Source: Sphagnum compactum
Taxonomy: Eukaryota > Bryophyta > Sphagnopsida > Sphagnales
Direction of reading: 5' to 3'
Assembly: GCA_965153455.1 (NCBI GenBank)
Contig: OZ234496.1
Coordinates: 19,212,304 to 19,276,303, forward strand
DNA: 64,000 bases
In this document: positions 48,380 through 61,800 of the stretch, piece after piece
Position numbering within the stretch: the first letter of the stretch is position 1
How the letters are laid out: every line of letters starts with the position of its first letter
Translations under genes and position numbers: made by a program
Notes under the pieces: model-generated
What the model was told of the DNA's origin: nothing
Database searches by the model: none
The model's input: only the letters and a program-made list of their open reading frames with translations

Positions 48380-51300
48380 ATGTTGATCCATCGCTCTGTT
48401 TGTGAGAGCAACAGAAATATGGCATTGTTAGTGATGGGGAGTTCAATATTGGTGTAAGAGGCAAAGCTACACCTGCATCAGTATAATGGCTTGTAAACTA
48501 TAATTTGGATGAAGTTCAGGATTCAAATATGTTTAACTGAAATGGGACCTCTAAATATGTAGGGGGTACATGCTCTTCAAAGGGGCCAGTAAAGAAGTGT
48601 GCTCAACTTTTGATGGGCCAGTCACAATGATTCACCCATGTGGTAGCATTTAACTGATCCTCACTGTACATTGTCCAATATTTCATGGATGGGGAAATAA
48701 CTTATACACTATTTTGGATCTGGTAGATGCTGGTAAAGGCCCACATATCAGGTGCGGATGGATTTGTTCTAACAAAACAAGGAAGATTAGTAAACGTTTC
48801 CTCTCAGCTCCTGTAGCAAGAGCTCAATGATACCCATGCATGCCACTCATATTACAGGACATGGTTAAAACACACCTAGAATACGTAGTGCGTCCCTCAG
48901 ATTCAATAGTACATCTCTGATATCACCACCAGGGAGGACAACCCAAAAACACATGCACCCACAAATGCACCAATGGACAGTGTTCCAGGTACTTCAAAAT
49001 ATGTGTCTTTCAGGCCTAGAATCCTCTACTTCTGACTTTCAATGTCTAAATATGAAGCCACCATATAAAAAGATACCATGTGCAAGGTCAACTGCTCAAA
49101 ATACCATTTACCCCACCATCCACACCCATACTTGCAGGCATGTGTTGGACATGATTTGTAGCATTGGAGCTGATCTGCAGCAGAAACAGCCTATTTTGAA
49201 CATGTAATCAAGGACATCTGGAACTATATTCCAAAAAATGTCAATGGATAGTCGATGTTTGAAACAAGTAATCTTTGTATGATCCCACTTTTTTGAATCT
49301 GGGATCAAGTTGCCTGCCATTCCATGACCCTGAACCATGTATCACACAAGCTTTGGAGCATTGAGCATCAATGTGAACCAATTGTTATCTCTCCCCCTCA
49401 CCTTCAACTGTGATCAATATCACCATAACCATATTGCTCACATCTAACAAAGTTTCTAGTTCACAAACTTCAGGTGGATTTGACAACTTTGGGAGTAAAT
49501 GACTTGATTGATTGCTTATCTTTGTCCATTGTGGCTTGAGGTTCCAGGGGCAGATCAAAAACGAAAATTTAAATTGAGAGCTTTGGCAAAGACTTTAATG
49601 TTTCTTCCTAAGCATTGTCTACAATTGAACCCCCAGAATGAAGCAACAGCAGCAGCTAGCTTGTCCATGGAAGTAGAGCATTCTGGATTGTTGCACCCAT
49701 TTGAATTTAGTCTATCTCATCTTCTTACTTCCAAGGCATAAGATGCAGCAAAATCTTCCCACCCACCTGGTGGTAATGATGAAGCTCTGATTTCCTGTTC
49801 AAGCATCCAGCTCAAACTGAATCAGAACAGTGTACCAATTGCACAATGGGGAGAGAGATAATTTCTGCATCCCATTTTTCCTTAGAATTGTAATCATCTT
49901 CAGGTTGCTGCAGGTTTTTGAGCTGACAGAGAAAAGTAAACCATTGAGTCTTGCCTCAAGTTTCCTAAATGATGCTCATCTCCACTACAGAGAGATACAA
50001 TGTTTCTTCAGTAATGTTGTGTTTATTTTGTGAAAGAGTTGAAGTTACAATGTAGACTGCCACCCAAAACACTCCTGCAATGCTGGTTTTCTTTGTAATG
50101 TCTTCATTCTGGGATGTCTCATGTTATAAGTAAATTTTCCAATTAGTTGAACTACTTGCTCATGCTTGAGGAACATGAAGATGACCCTCCCCTAGGATTT
50201 TCTTCATATTGGATGACCCCAGCAAGGAAATGGACACAGAGCCAAAGAAAAGCGACTGATCTGCAGTAAGTGAAGAGCCTAGTTGTTGTGTTATCACAGC
50301 CAATGAGTAGGTGCTTGACTTTTGCAGGCTATTTGGTGGGCAGATTTGCAGCTGGTTTTGTTCAAACTGTTTGATGGGCATGTGAATTTCAAGGTGTCGA
50401 AAAGTTTCCATTGTATGGTTTAATGTGATGAAGCGAGTGTGAGGTGAAAACTTGGGGAATTGCATTCGGGAAATGAGACTCAATCTTTTGGGAACTCTAG
50501 GAATATGGTGTCTGCACCATTCTAAGGGCTTGAAAAGGGGAGCAATCTGTATGCGGTGCTTACATCCAGTTTATTGCTATCAAAATGCCTGAGTGTATCT
50601 GTGGGAGAAGTTTTTGAGTGAACGATATGTTAAACTAATGTTAAGTGAGACCATGATGGCCTACAGAAAGGAGTCTGGAGAGATCTGATCCACCACATCT
50701 ATAATTCTTCTCATGTTTGTGAGACTGGTTTAGATCATTTGATTAGAATCATCAGTTAGTTTTAAGTTGCGAATGCTGTAAGGGAGCAAGCAATGTTTAC
50801 TAGGGTTTGTATTATCAAAATTACTGACTGACCAAAGATTACGTCAAGAGGTTTATTGATAGTTACCTGCAACATCACCAACGTTGTATCCTGTTTACAA
50901 TGAGTTTCAAAGAGGTACATGTAGCCTCCTTTTTTGTTTTAGTGTATCTTTGCCATTTGTAAGGCTATTGCCTGTGGACATGTTCCTGACATCCATATCA
51001 AGGGCAATGTGCTTACTGTAGTGTCTCAAATTCCTGCTCCTCCATTGCACCTGTGAGTTTGGCATCAAAATCTTCTGCTTTCCTGCAACTCCAAGTCTGG
51101 AACCAACTGCTGGATATAGCTTTATTTGGAGCCCAATAGGACCAGATTAGGACATCGTCATCCCACAATTCTGAAATTGATGCTTTTTTAAGAACAGCCA
51201 ATTGTCCCCTATTAATCTTCTTCATCTCAACCAGATCTATATGCTTTTATTCACAATTCTGGATCTATGCATATCTAGTCTCTAAACTCCACTATGCAAC

Positions 51301-52714
51301 GGAAGGAAGATTGGAGTTAGAGAACACATGATAGGTGACTATGGGCATGCCTCCCAAACAGCCACAAAACCTCAAAGAAAAACATAACAACTAACCTCTA
51401 GCCAAATTCAGCTCCAAAGAAGAAAACGTACTTAGCTTGTTCAAGATACGGCCTCTTATATTCTCCGTCGGCATCCTCTCCTCAGAATCAGCCATCAAAG
51501 CATCTCCACCAAGGTCACCATCGCCAAAAGTCATCAAGAACTCAAAACAAACACCAGCCCCTCTGCTGCCTTGACATCAATTACACAAATGCAACACCAC
51601 GAGTTTTTCTGATGCTATTAACCTGCAACAGACAATCCAACACACTCATATCCACACAACAAGCAAAAGACCCATCAACTAACCATTCCCTTGCTGTCTT
51701 CTGACTTTGGTGGTTTGATCCGCTTTTCATTAGGTCTTCATCACAAGAATTTTCATTTTACTCCCTTTTATTCCATGACACTTCTTCACACTTATCAGCA
51801 AAAAGGTATCATCAATCTGGAGAACTAAGTTAAAATGACAGGAAGATGGGAATCTACTGAGGTTATTATGCTTGCTTTGAAACAAACACAAATTTTGTAA
51901 TTTGCTGTGATTTTTCGCAATTCATTTAAAGGAGTTTCTGACTCTAAACTCCATCCCCTTTTTTTACTTTCTGCGATTCTTTGTGATTTTTGTAAGCCTT
52001 TGTGCATGCGCAAACAATTCCCCCCTTTCTTTGCTTTCAACAATCCTTCTCCATTTTCTCTGGAGTCTATGGAGTCACTAGTGTGCAGATTGTACACTAC
52101 ATACATTCAACATTAATGTTAGGGTAAGCTGCTAAGGAGGCAGTTAATAAATTGTGTCAATAAGCTTCAGGAGTTCGGAAGTGGTGTGAATCATGTAGAC
52201 TATTTCTGACATCAAATCTTTCTACAACTCATTTGCCCACTTTCTTTTACCCTGAGGTCCAACTAACAGGGTATATGAAATCACGACCAAGACCCATTCC
52301 ATGTTGAACCTGGACAATAAGAAGGAGAGTCTAGTTATATACTCTGTACCTGAGGTTGTTTAAAAACTACACATATCTAGACAAATTTGGAACTGGTGGG
52401 AGGGAGTCCATATTGTACAGTAGAGTTGCTATAAAACAGAATTTAGTTTGTATCAAAGGGACGTGGGTTTCAGATCCTTCTTAAATGACTGGCAGCCATG
52501 TCATCTAATCTAAGATTGGTGTTTTGGCTTACTTGCCTCTCACCTTATGGCTTGTTTGTTTTCCTTTCCTTGCAATGAAGTGTGTCTTCATTTGTGGCCC
52601 CAAAAAACAAACAAACAAAATCACGCAAAATTTGCATGAGAGTATGTTCCTATTACAGCATGTGTGGGCTTGCATTAAATCAAGGCAACAAATGGTAGAA
52701 GCCTTGGGCCTTTA
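48380..52714. other. Intergenic, no recognisable gene
   Basis: The 3' flank of the kinase-phosphatase gene followed by 4 kb without motif-bearing frames or splice-linked coding on either strand. Moderate base composition, unlike the AT-rich transposon blocks, so eroded genes cannot be excluded. Confidence 0.45.
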
Positions 52715-52958
52715 TAAGAGCATCTCCAGCGGTGCTCAGTATGGGACCTTGCGAAAATATTTTTCACATCTAAGTTTAGTTATGTACTCTTTTGCAACCC
52801 CACCCATAAAACTGAAACTGGGACAACAAATAGGTGGGGGACTACTAATAGCGAACCACCTGGACCATTTTCCTCAACCAAACCGGCATGTGTTGGATGT
52901 TCTTCATCCAATTTTACTGTGCAGGATCACATACCAAGCACCTTTGGAGGTGCTGTAA
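52715..52958. mobile_element. Tourist-like (PIF/Harbinger) MITE
   Basis: A 238 bp element (52718-52955) begins GAGCATCTCCAGCGGTGCT. Its end, read in reverse, is CAGCACCTCCAAAGGTGCT. TAA flanks it on both sides (52715-52717 and 52956-52958), the target duplication typical of PIF/Harbinger elements. No coding capacity. Confidence 0.65.
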
Positions 52959-55526
52959 GGGGTTATGTTAGATGAAGAACAATCCATTGGGTTTATGACC
53001 TGAAACTGAAGGTTATTAACAAAATCAAAGAATCAAAGAACTGGTTTTTAGTTTCTAGTTTCTACGATGGTGCTAGTGTAGATGCTGGCTCACCCAAGAC
53101 ATTCAGCTCATACTTGTTCACCTCATTGGATGCCTAAAAAACCTAACTGCATTATTGCATTTTAAGTGTCAAAAAGCATGTAATATAATAGGCTTGTTGA
53201 TTGAGATTGCATTTATTTATCATCTACTTGTCAAATGCACTATTAATATATGGTTACAACTTTTTTTACGTAGGATTTGAAATAATATCTTGTGATTGCA
53301 AGTAATTATATAATTGTTTAGAACATCTAATCATTGATTTCGTATTGCAAAGGACATAATTCCTTTAATGAATGTGTCTTGCATATTTTTTGACTTTTAA
53401 CTAAAAAATAATAATATGTCATCCCAAATTGCTCATCAGTTCATAACAAAGTTTTATTGGAGCTTTTTTGATTGATGCTCTGAACAACCTCCTGATAATG
53501 GAGCTTCATTCAAATCATCACCTTAAGAAAGTCCATTTTGAACAAAAGGTTTTGAAAGCCATCCTCCAAGCTCTAGGGAAATATAATGTAGGTGTTATCA
53601 CCAAAAACAAAATGTTTGATTCTTCATTTCCATTTTGATTTGTGCACTAGATCAGTGGCAAGTCGTATTCATTACTAAATGAATCAATGGAATTGAACTT
53701 TGTAAAATGCAAGATACCATCAAACTTGAACGTCATGAAAATTACAGTTTAAAGACATTATTTCATTACTCACAAAAATTTAAGCATTAACAAATCTAGA
53801 CCTATGAAAAGCCCAATGTGCAAATAAGAAATAAAATTGATGCAAATTGAAGACAATGATAACACTTTCAATCCTATGCTTAATTTCATGTGATCAATAT
53901 GACAAAACAATTTGCTTCACCATTGTGAACACACTCTCAAAAACTAGGATCTAATATTTCAAAACATTATATGTTTTTTTTTTCATCAAATGGTTTTGGA
54001 TGAAAAAAATAACAATTACGCTTATTTGGGGCAGTAAAATCATGGATTTGGGCTAGCATTATTTGTGTACATGATGTGGAGGGTGGCAAAAGGGTAGCAA
54101 AAGGCATTGCACAATTTAACACCTATTTTTAATTAGTCTAACTTCTTGGTCTCAGTGGTTTGTTATTAAATAATAGTTGTCTTTCATGTGTGTGGGTGGG
54201 GCATGGAAAGCACTAAACTAGTTATCTTGGATGTGAGATTTATTGTTGAAGACCCAAATACCAGCAGGTATGGGTCAAGTTGCTCTTAGTACATTTCCAC
54301 TACAAACTTCTATACTTACATAACGAAACAAAGTTGTTAATGACTTTCCATGTCACAATCAGGCCTTAATCTATTGCAAGAACATTGTGCATCAACATAA
54401 CCATGTGATAAAACCCATTAATTGTTTTAACATGTGTGTGCGCATTGTAAAGATTGCTTGAGAACTACTATTGGCAAAAAACTATCAAGGTTAGTGAAAA
54501 GTTTCAAAATCACAAATTTGAAAAGAACTTTAGGCAAAGTTTGTAATTTGCAAAAAAAAAGTTTCAAGGACTTAAGATGGTATTGTTGTTGGTTTGAAGC
54601 TCAATGTGTTCTTATAATTACACAATCTGAAAACTTCAAATTTTTATCGTTTTTCCTAATTTCTATTCAATGTTGTGAACGAGAATTGATGGAACATGGA
54701 AAAGCCTTTTGTGGATTCATCACAAAAGTTTGCTTAATTCAATGCTTTGCAAGCAATGGGCATGGAAAGTTGGGCCAAACCTTTCTTCATTAGCTATACA
54801 AAAAATGTTGTTTATGCTTTGTTGTCATTTTGGGGTGCACATTTCAAAGACGGTTGTGTTTTCATAGGGGGTGGCGTTAAGAAGAAGCAACAATGGTCCA
54901 AATGCTTTAACAAGGCACTCTTTAACTAGGTTCATCTTCAAATAGATTTTATGATCTCCCTCATGTCATCACATTACAATGCAATCATCATAAGTAGAGC
55001 TTAAAGCAGAGAGATGGGTCCTTGAAAAACTTTGTTTATTAGTTAGAAATTGCCAAATTCAAGCATAATGTCTGGATAGAACCAAAAAAGTCACTATTTT
55101 AATGTTGACACCCTAGATCCCCAATGTAACCCATACCTTACCTTTGAATAAACCATCTACTTATTTCTACCTATATACCTACTTGAGCTTTGTGCTATTG
55201 TGCAATACTAGTGATGATCGACTAATGAAAAAAATGAATTAATTTTGAGAAAATCCAGTTTCATTTGAATGAAATATTGAATGGTGTTGTTGTAGGCAAC
55301 TTGAATTGAATTAAAATTCAATTGAAAAAAAATGAGATGAATTTTTTTTAAAAAAAAAACTTTGAAAAAACATAATTTATTAAAAAAAACACCTTTCCAA
55401 TCCTCTTTATTTGGGAATTGGCTAAATAGATACTAGTTTGGAACTATTCACACAATAAATTAACCTAAACTTGTCCTACCTATACCAATTCTAATGAATC
55501 CTCACCATTGAAAATTATATAAGACA
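52959..55526. other. AT-rich intergenic, no recognisable gene
   Basis: Only short open frames without domain motifs. The 54434-54793 frame was inspected and shows no family-like pattern. Confidence 0.5.
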
Positions 55527-55640
55527 TACTTCTTACAAAGTGGGTTACCAAGGTGAAACCAAATATTAACTCAGCTAACATTCATTCACAACCAAGTCAT
55601 AAGGGGCATCAAGCGGGTGCTAGTTCACTCTGGCTGCCTG
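55527..55640. mobile_element. Relic of a Mutator-like derivative (right end)
   Basis: Contains the block gtgaaaccaaatattaactcag shared with 22141-22206, followed by a degenerate terminus gtgctagttcactctggc. Upstream CTAC-rich sequence (around 55140-55190) also resembles 22080-22130. Confidence 0.4.
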
Positions 55641-56689
55641 AAGTGTGAGTCAGTTTCGTGTTGGCAAGGTGAACAAGCATTGGCCCATCTATACCACCCA
55701 TGGATGGACAATATGTTACCCATTTTTTCTTTGGTAGACCTTGGGTGAACCACTACTTAAATTGGTACCATGATAAATACTAAAGATGAAATCCCACCCA
55801 AAAAATTATGGTTGGTTCTAAACATTATAAATCTCCCGTCCTAAGAATAAATCAAGGCCTCCAAGTCCAGAGTAAAAATTTCAAGGGTCAAATATAGCCA
55901 TATAGAAGCCTCATTCAAGAAGGTGAAGGTACCAGTGTAAGTGCTAGTTTACCATGGCCCTGACCATTGGTGCCTTCAGCCTCTTGAGCGAGGCCTCTTA
56001 TATATGAAACAGGAAATATTAAATTTGGACCAGTGCAGGTTCTGGTTCACCCTAGTCTTTCCTCTTAAGGCACTTGAGCAACTATATAGTAAGGCCCACT
56101 TTTAGATGGGTCGAGGGTCCAAGTTCCTAGGAACCAATTTGGACCCATAAGTTGAACGCTAGCTCGCATCTTGGTTCTACGAAACATGAGTTCTCCTTTG
56201 AGATCTTGTGTTTTTAGTAATCCAAACCAATTCATTCTCCCTCCAAAATGGTGCCTTGTAAGTTTAACCTCGATTTGCCACTTTTGGTCTTGGAAGGACC
56301 CTCATCTAAAGGCTGTGGGTCCAATTTATGGCTCTTAGTCATTAGGATTGCTCTATTTCATTCGACCCTAAACCTTGGACCCTCGTCTAAAGTGGTCTTA
56401 AATAGCCCCTGACGGAAGAGAGAGTACTTGAAACTTTTGCCTATAAATTATGCGATAAATTTTGGTGGTAATTCAGGGGCCAGAGTGAACCAGCAGCCAC
56501 CAATGCACCAGTTGGCGGTTGTGTCCACTGGATGGGCTGCGTTTTTTCATTCGATGTCAGATGAGGTTCATCGTAGTCCATTTCTTTTCGTTGCTGATCA
56601 TTGTATTTTATTTTTTCTTGGTTTGTTCTTTGTTGTTTTTTTCTAGACATGACATCACACATACATACCCTATTCACCTCTTTACCCTC

Positions 56690-57290
56690 CTAAATATTGT
56701 ACCAACCTTGGTACCTTACTAATTACCCCTAATGACATAACTACTTTAATAACTAGTTATCTTACTGACCTAACTACTATACTAACTATCTACCTTACTA
56801 ACTTAATTACCCTGTTAACTACATGCCCTACTGACCTAATCATTGTACTAACTACCTACCTTACTAACCTAGCTACATTACTATTTAACAACCTTATATA
56901 CACAACCACCCTATTGACATAAATACTCTACAAACCTAGTCACCTTGATAAGGTAACTTGTTTCTTACTTACTAATTTGCCTACTTACATGCCTACTTAC
57001 TTTAATAACCTATTTACCTTGTTTCTTGAACTTTCTTTCTACTTACTAACTTGCCTATTAACCCAACTACCTACCTATATACCTACTTACCTACCTATTT
57101 TAATAACTTATTTACCTTGCTCCTTTAACTTCCTTTCTATTTATTAACTTGCCTACTAACCCAACTACCTATTTATATACCTACTTACCTACCTATGCAC
57201 CCACCTTCTTACCTACCCATGTTTTTTACATAGCCAAATACCTAATTAATTACCTACTCATTTTTCTCACCCCCCTAGGCCCCTAATCTT
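56690..57290. repeat. CTAC-rich minisatellite in copy B
   Basis: Complement of the TAGG tract in copy A; runs of ctacctacc words with higher-order units including cttactaacttgcctactaa. Confidence 0.8.
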
Positions 57291-59611
57291 ACCTATCAAT
57301 TTATTAAGGTTCATTCTAAATCATGGATGATGAACTTAAGTCCCTATATGTAGGTATTACAAACAATTTCTAGTGGAAACAATGTCATAATTGTAACCAT
57401 TTTGGTTTAGTTAATTCATATTTACTAAATTTTGTTTACCTAATTTATTATGGAATGGACATTACAATACATCTTTTTATGTAATTATTATAAATATGTA
57501 CTATCAGATTATAGTTTAAGTTTAAGGTTGGGACACATAAATTAGTGAACAAGTTTTTCACAAATCTATAATAATTAACCTAAACTAGGCTAAATTTTAG
57601 GGTTTAGACATATGTGAAGTAATACAATTCCATTTTATATCTTTTCCAAAAAGAGTGGAAAAAATTAGTTTGGAGAGATCACACAAAGGTAAGAGACATA
57701 TATTTTCTTTTAGTTTTTTACAAAATTTATTTGATTGTTTTTTAAGATTAAAGTTTTTTCTCAATCAGTAAATCTTTGTAGTGTAAAATTTTTAAAATTT
57801 GGTTTAAAACTTTTTTCTTATGTTTTTTTTTTTTTTTTGCATTATATAATTTGTATAGTTTTTATGGTTTAGGGCATATATCACTAGGACTTTTTTTTGT
57901 TAAGGTTTGTATAATTAAGGTTGTAATAAGGCTTATGGAAAAATATCATTTGGATTTTTAGGGTTATCTCTTATGATTTAATGTTTAGGAATTTAGTTCA
58001 TATATATCAAGGCTTAAGGTTTATACTCTAGATTTTGTTCATTGTATTGGTTTTTGATTTTATCACTTGTTTAGATCTATAACATAATTATGAATATCCT
58101 TTGTTTCCATATGTTTTATAGTTGTTAAAGTTCAATATTTGCTAACCCACTTCTGTTTAAATGCAATACTTATATCATATTGTGATAATTCATTAACCAT
58201 CAACATATAAATATTTTTTAAATATTTGATTCCCCGCCAATACATCATGAAATTCATGTTTTCAAAATTATTTATTCGCCTTATAGTATGATTTAACATA
58301 TCTAAAAATAAACATAATGCAAAATTGGTCACATTAATGATACAGGGGGTTAAGGATTATGTAATTTACTACTTAATGTTAGAATTATGGTTTAGGTTTA
58401 AAGTTTAGTCATATAAATTAATTAACATTTTTTTACAAGTCTATAATAATTAAAATAAATCTAGGGTGCATTTTGGGCAGAATTTTTAGGGCTTAAACAT
58501 ATGTAAAACAATGCAATGTCATTTTATATTTTTTTAAAGAAAGTGAAAGAACTTAACTTGGAAATATCACAAAATGGTAGGAGATATACATTTTTTTGCA
58601 TTTCCATAAATGTAATACCCACATTCAAGTTCGTTTCGATATAATCCTTAGATGATTTAGGTAATTGAGGTGTAAACCCAACCTTAAATGCAATACCCAC
58701 ATGTAGGGTCATTTCAAAATAATTAGTATGTAGTTTGGGTGGCCTTTCAATGAAAACCAAAGCTTATACGTAATATGTGCATGCAAGTTCATTTTGAAAT
58801 AATCCATAGATGATTTATACAACCTTAGGTGAATAATCAACCCTAAATGCAATACCCACATGTAAGGTAACTTCAAAATAAGTGGCTTGGGTGCCCAAAA
58901 TATGTCTTTTTATATACCTAAATTAATTTTATGACAATTAAATATCATGAATAATTACCTTAAATAATGATTTGAACAACTTATCAACATAAAAAATTTA
59001 ATTAAGATAAAAAATTAAATATCAAATTATTGATTTGATTTTTAGATTTAAATTTTAATTATCTAAATAATTAAGGTTTAACCAAATAATCAATTAATTA
59101 ATATTAATAAATAAATGATTGTTTAAATATGATAATCAATCATTTACATTATCTAAAATATTTCTTTTAGTAATTCCTTAATTATAACATTACTTGTTAA
59201 TACTTAAACTAAATTATTTTGTCATATGAGTCTCATAAATATTACAATGGAAACCTATATGCAAGTATGGCAAAATATGTAAAAAATTAGCAAGTATTTA
59301 TGGACTTATATGCGGGTACTGTAATGGATGTTAAAAAAATCAACCATTAGACCTATATGCGAATATTACAATGGATGTAAAAAAAACCAACAACTATTTA
59401 TAAGAACTATATGCGGGTATTGCAATGAATGTAAAAAAACTAGCAACTATTTATGAGACCTATATGTGGGTATTGCATATTTGAAATGACTTTATGGAAA
59501 TTATAATAGAAAGGATGTAAGTATTGCATAAAGTTCATTTTGATCTTTGTAAACCCTAGACAAATTAATGTTACATATTCATGTGGGCCTATTTAAGTTT
59601 TGATTCTTACA

Positions 59612-60569
59612 TTTAATGACGCACTCCCAAGCTCCTTGATAGACTCAAATATGAGTCTGGTTTGAATACAATGAAAGAGTAAAGAGTTAGGGCACGTTCC
59701 TTGGTTCGTAGCACTTTGAGGGGTAGAGGGGTGTGCTGGAGCTCCGGGATGGGACTAAGAAGAACTGACAAGCTATTAATCACTCACTTGGATTTGCATA
59801 AAACCAAACAACAAGTTGGTTAGTGCATGGTTGGAGCACTTTTGGTGCTAGGACGGGCCACGAGCAACTTGGACTCATAAGACTCACCACGGCCCAAACT
59901 CGGGGGAAGCCACCACCTTCCCCCATATAGTATACTTTGTGCCTGCCCACAGGGCCTGCACCCAAATGGCTTTTTGTCCCGGGACCCCCATGTGGGAGTC
60001 CTGAAATTCTCACCTTTAGGACTTTTGTGACTTTGGGGACTCATAACTCTGCGCACATACCTTCGATTGAGATGAGGTCTAAAACAAAGTTATAGCCCTC
60101 GTTGAGAGCTTTTCAATGGTATGCCGCACTCTACCTCCACGCAAGGAAATCGGGTCGATTATCGATTTTTAGTGGTTAAGAGTCAAATTGCTAATTTGAT
60201 TCTCGGCCCTTTTTTTGAACATAACTTGTGTTAGAATTGTCCAAATGAGTCATACGAGCCCATTTTAGACATCTATGTTCCAAGGTCTTTCCATTGATAT
60301 AAGGAACTTTTCAATCCATTGAGTTTTTACCCCTGCAATCGATTTCTGAAGATTCAAAAGTCCACCGGAACTCCAACTCCCAAAGTGGGAGTTCCCTTGG
60401 GAGTGTGAGGGGACATTCCTTCACGCTTTCCTGCACTCCCGGGAACACAAGATGTGACTCTCGGGCCTCCTCTTGGCCCGCACCCTTGCAAGCCTGCATT
60501 TTTGCAAGCTTGCACCCTTACAAGCCCTCACCTTGGTCGCAAACCTAAGGTTAGAGTTATGACATTTAA
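59612..60569 (-). mobile_element. Solo LTR with 5-bp target duplication, inside copy B
   Basis: The 948 bp LTR (59617-60564) begins TGACGCACTCCC and ends GTTATGACA on the + strand, giving TGTCATAAC...GTGCGTCA in its own orientation. TTTAA flanks it on both sides (59612-59616 and 60565-60569). It is homologous to 998-1917. No internal retrotransposon genes are present, so it is a solo LTR left by recombination. Confidence 0.8.
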
Positions 60570-60822
60570 AATGCTAAAAAGATTATGAAAAGGAAGATAT
60601 ATATAATGAACCATATACCCATCAAATAAGTGTGACTAGAAGAAAGTATTATATTGATAAAAGATGTACAAATATGGGTGGATCAAAAAATGTTAAAGAA
60701 CATAATGAAAAAAAATGTTTTCTATAATATATCAAAGGACCAAAGTTCAAAAATTGGGTAGTCCAAAAATGAAAGGGCTGAAATAACCTAGCTGATTATA
60801 TAAAGTGGAAACCCTAAACCAT

Positions 60823-60985
60823 ATCATTATTAACAATCACGGTGTGTTTAACTCGGTAAGAAGCTGTTGCATTTGTAGCCTTTGTTGCATGACGAGTAGT
60901 GTACAAATGGTAACATTGCATATCAACGTGAACTGCATTTGCAACAAACTCTTACTTTGTTGTGCCTTGAACCTTATAAACACCC
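60823..60985 (-). pseudogene. Copy-B counterpart of the 51-codon segment
   Basis: In complement this reads VQGTT, then a stop, then a frame including VANAVHVDMQ and TASYRVKHT, ending at the same NNDMV stop as copy A. Broken by one stop codon. Function unknown. Confidence 0.4.
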
Positions 60986-61199
60986 AAAAAACCACCAAAT
61001 TAAACCTTAACACCACCAAAGAAGAAGGCGATGGCAACAAGTTGCCATTGCCTTTTTCATTGGAACATCACCATAGAAGAAGACGATGGTTCGTTGTTGC
61101 ACCATTGTTTTCTTCTCAGACACAAAAAAGAAGGCCATGGTGTTGTCTTCTTTTTCTTTTTCTCAAACATAAAGAAGACAAAACACACAAGAAAACAAC

Positions 61200-61800
61200 A
61201 AAAAAAAAACCAAGAGAAGGGAGGGAGCTTACTTTCAAGGTCTCGTTCTACCCTTTCATTTTTGGTTCTCGCTTCTGCCTTCCCGCTTTTACACTTCTGT
61301 TTCAAGTGTTTTTTCTAGGCATCTTTTTTTTCTCAAGCAGAAGAAAAAAAAACACACAAAGAAAAAAAAACCATAAAAAAGAAAAAATATGCAAAAAAAG
61401 GAGGGAGTTTACTTTGAAGCTTTCACTCTGCCCTTTCACTTTTGGCTCCCATTTTTGCCCTCCCGCTTTTGCATTTCTGTTTCGAGCACTGTTTCTTAGC
61501 ATTTTTTTTTTTTCAAGCAGAGGAAAAGAAAAATTACACAAAAAAGAAAAAATCATAGAGAAGAAAAAAAATGCAGAGAAGGGAGGGAGCTTACCTTGAA
61601 ACTCCTACTCTGCCTTTTCATTTTTGGCTCCTGCTTCTGCCCTCCTTCTTTTGCCCTTTTGTTTCAAGCGCTTTCTACTGACATCTTCTTCTTTTCAAAT
61701 AGAAAAAAAGAAAAAAAAAACACAAAGAAAAGAAAAACCATAGAGAAAAAAAAAAATGTAGAGAAGGGAGGGAGCTTATCTTTCTTCTTTCGTTTTTGCA
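61200..61800 (-). repeat. Exon-like tandem array, copy B
   Basis: Complement repeats the copy-A pattern: aggtaagctccctccctt-type starts, pyrimidine tract, cttgagaa-type junction and Lys/Glu-rich open blocks. Units are more diverged than in copy A. Confidence 0.6.
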
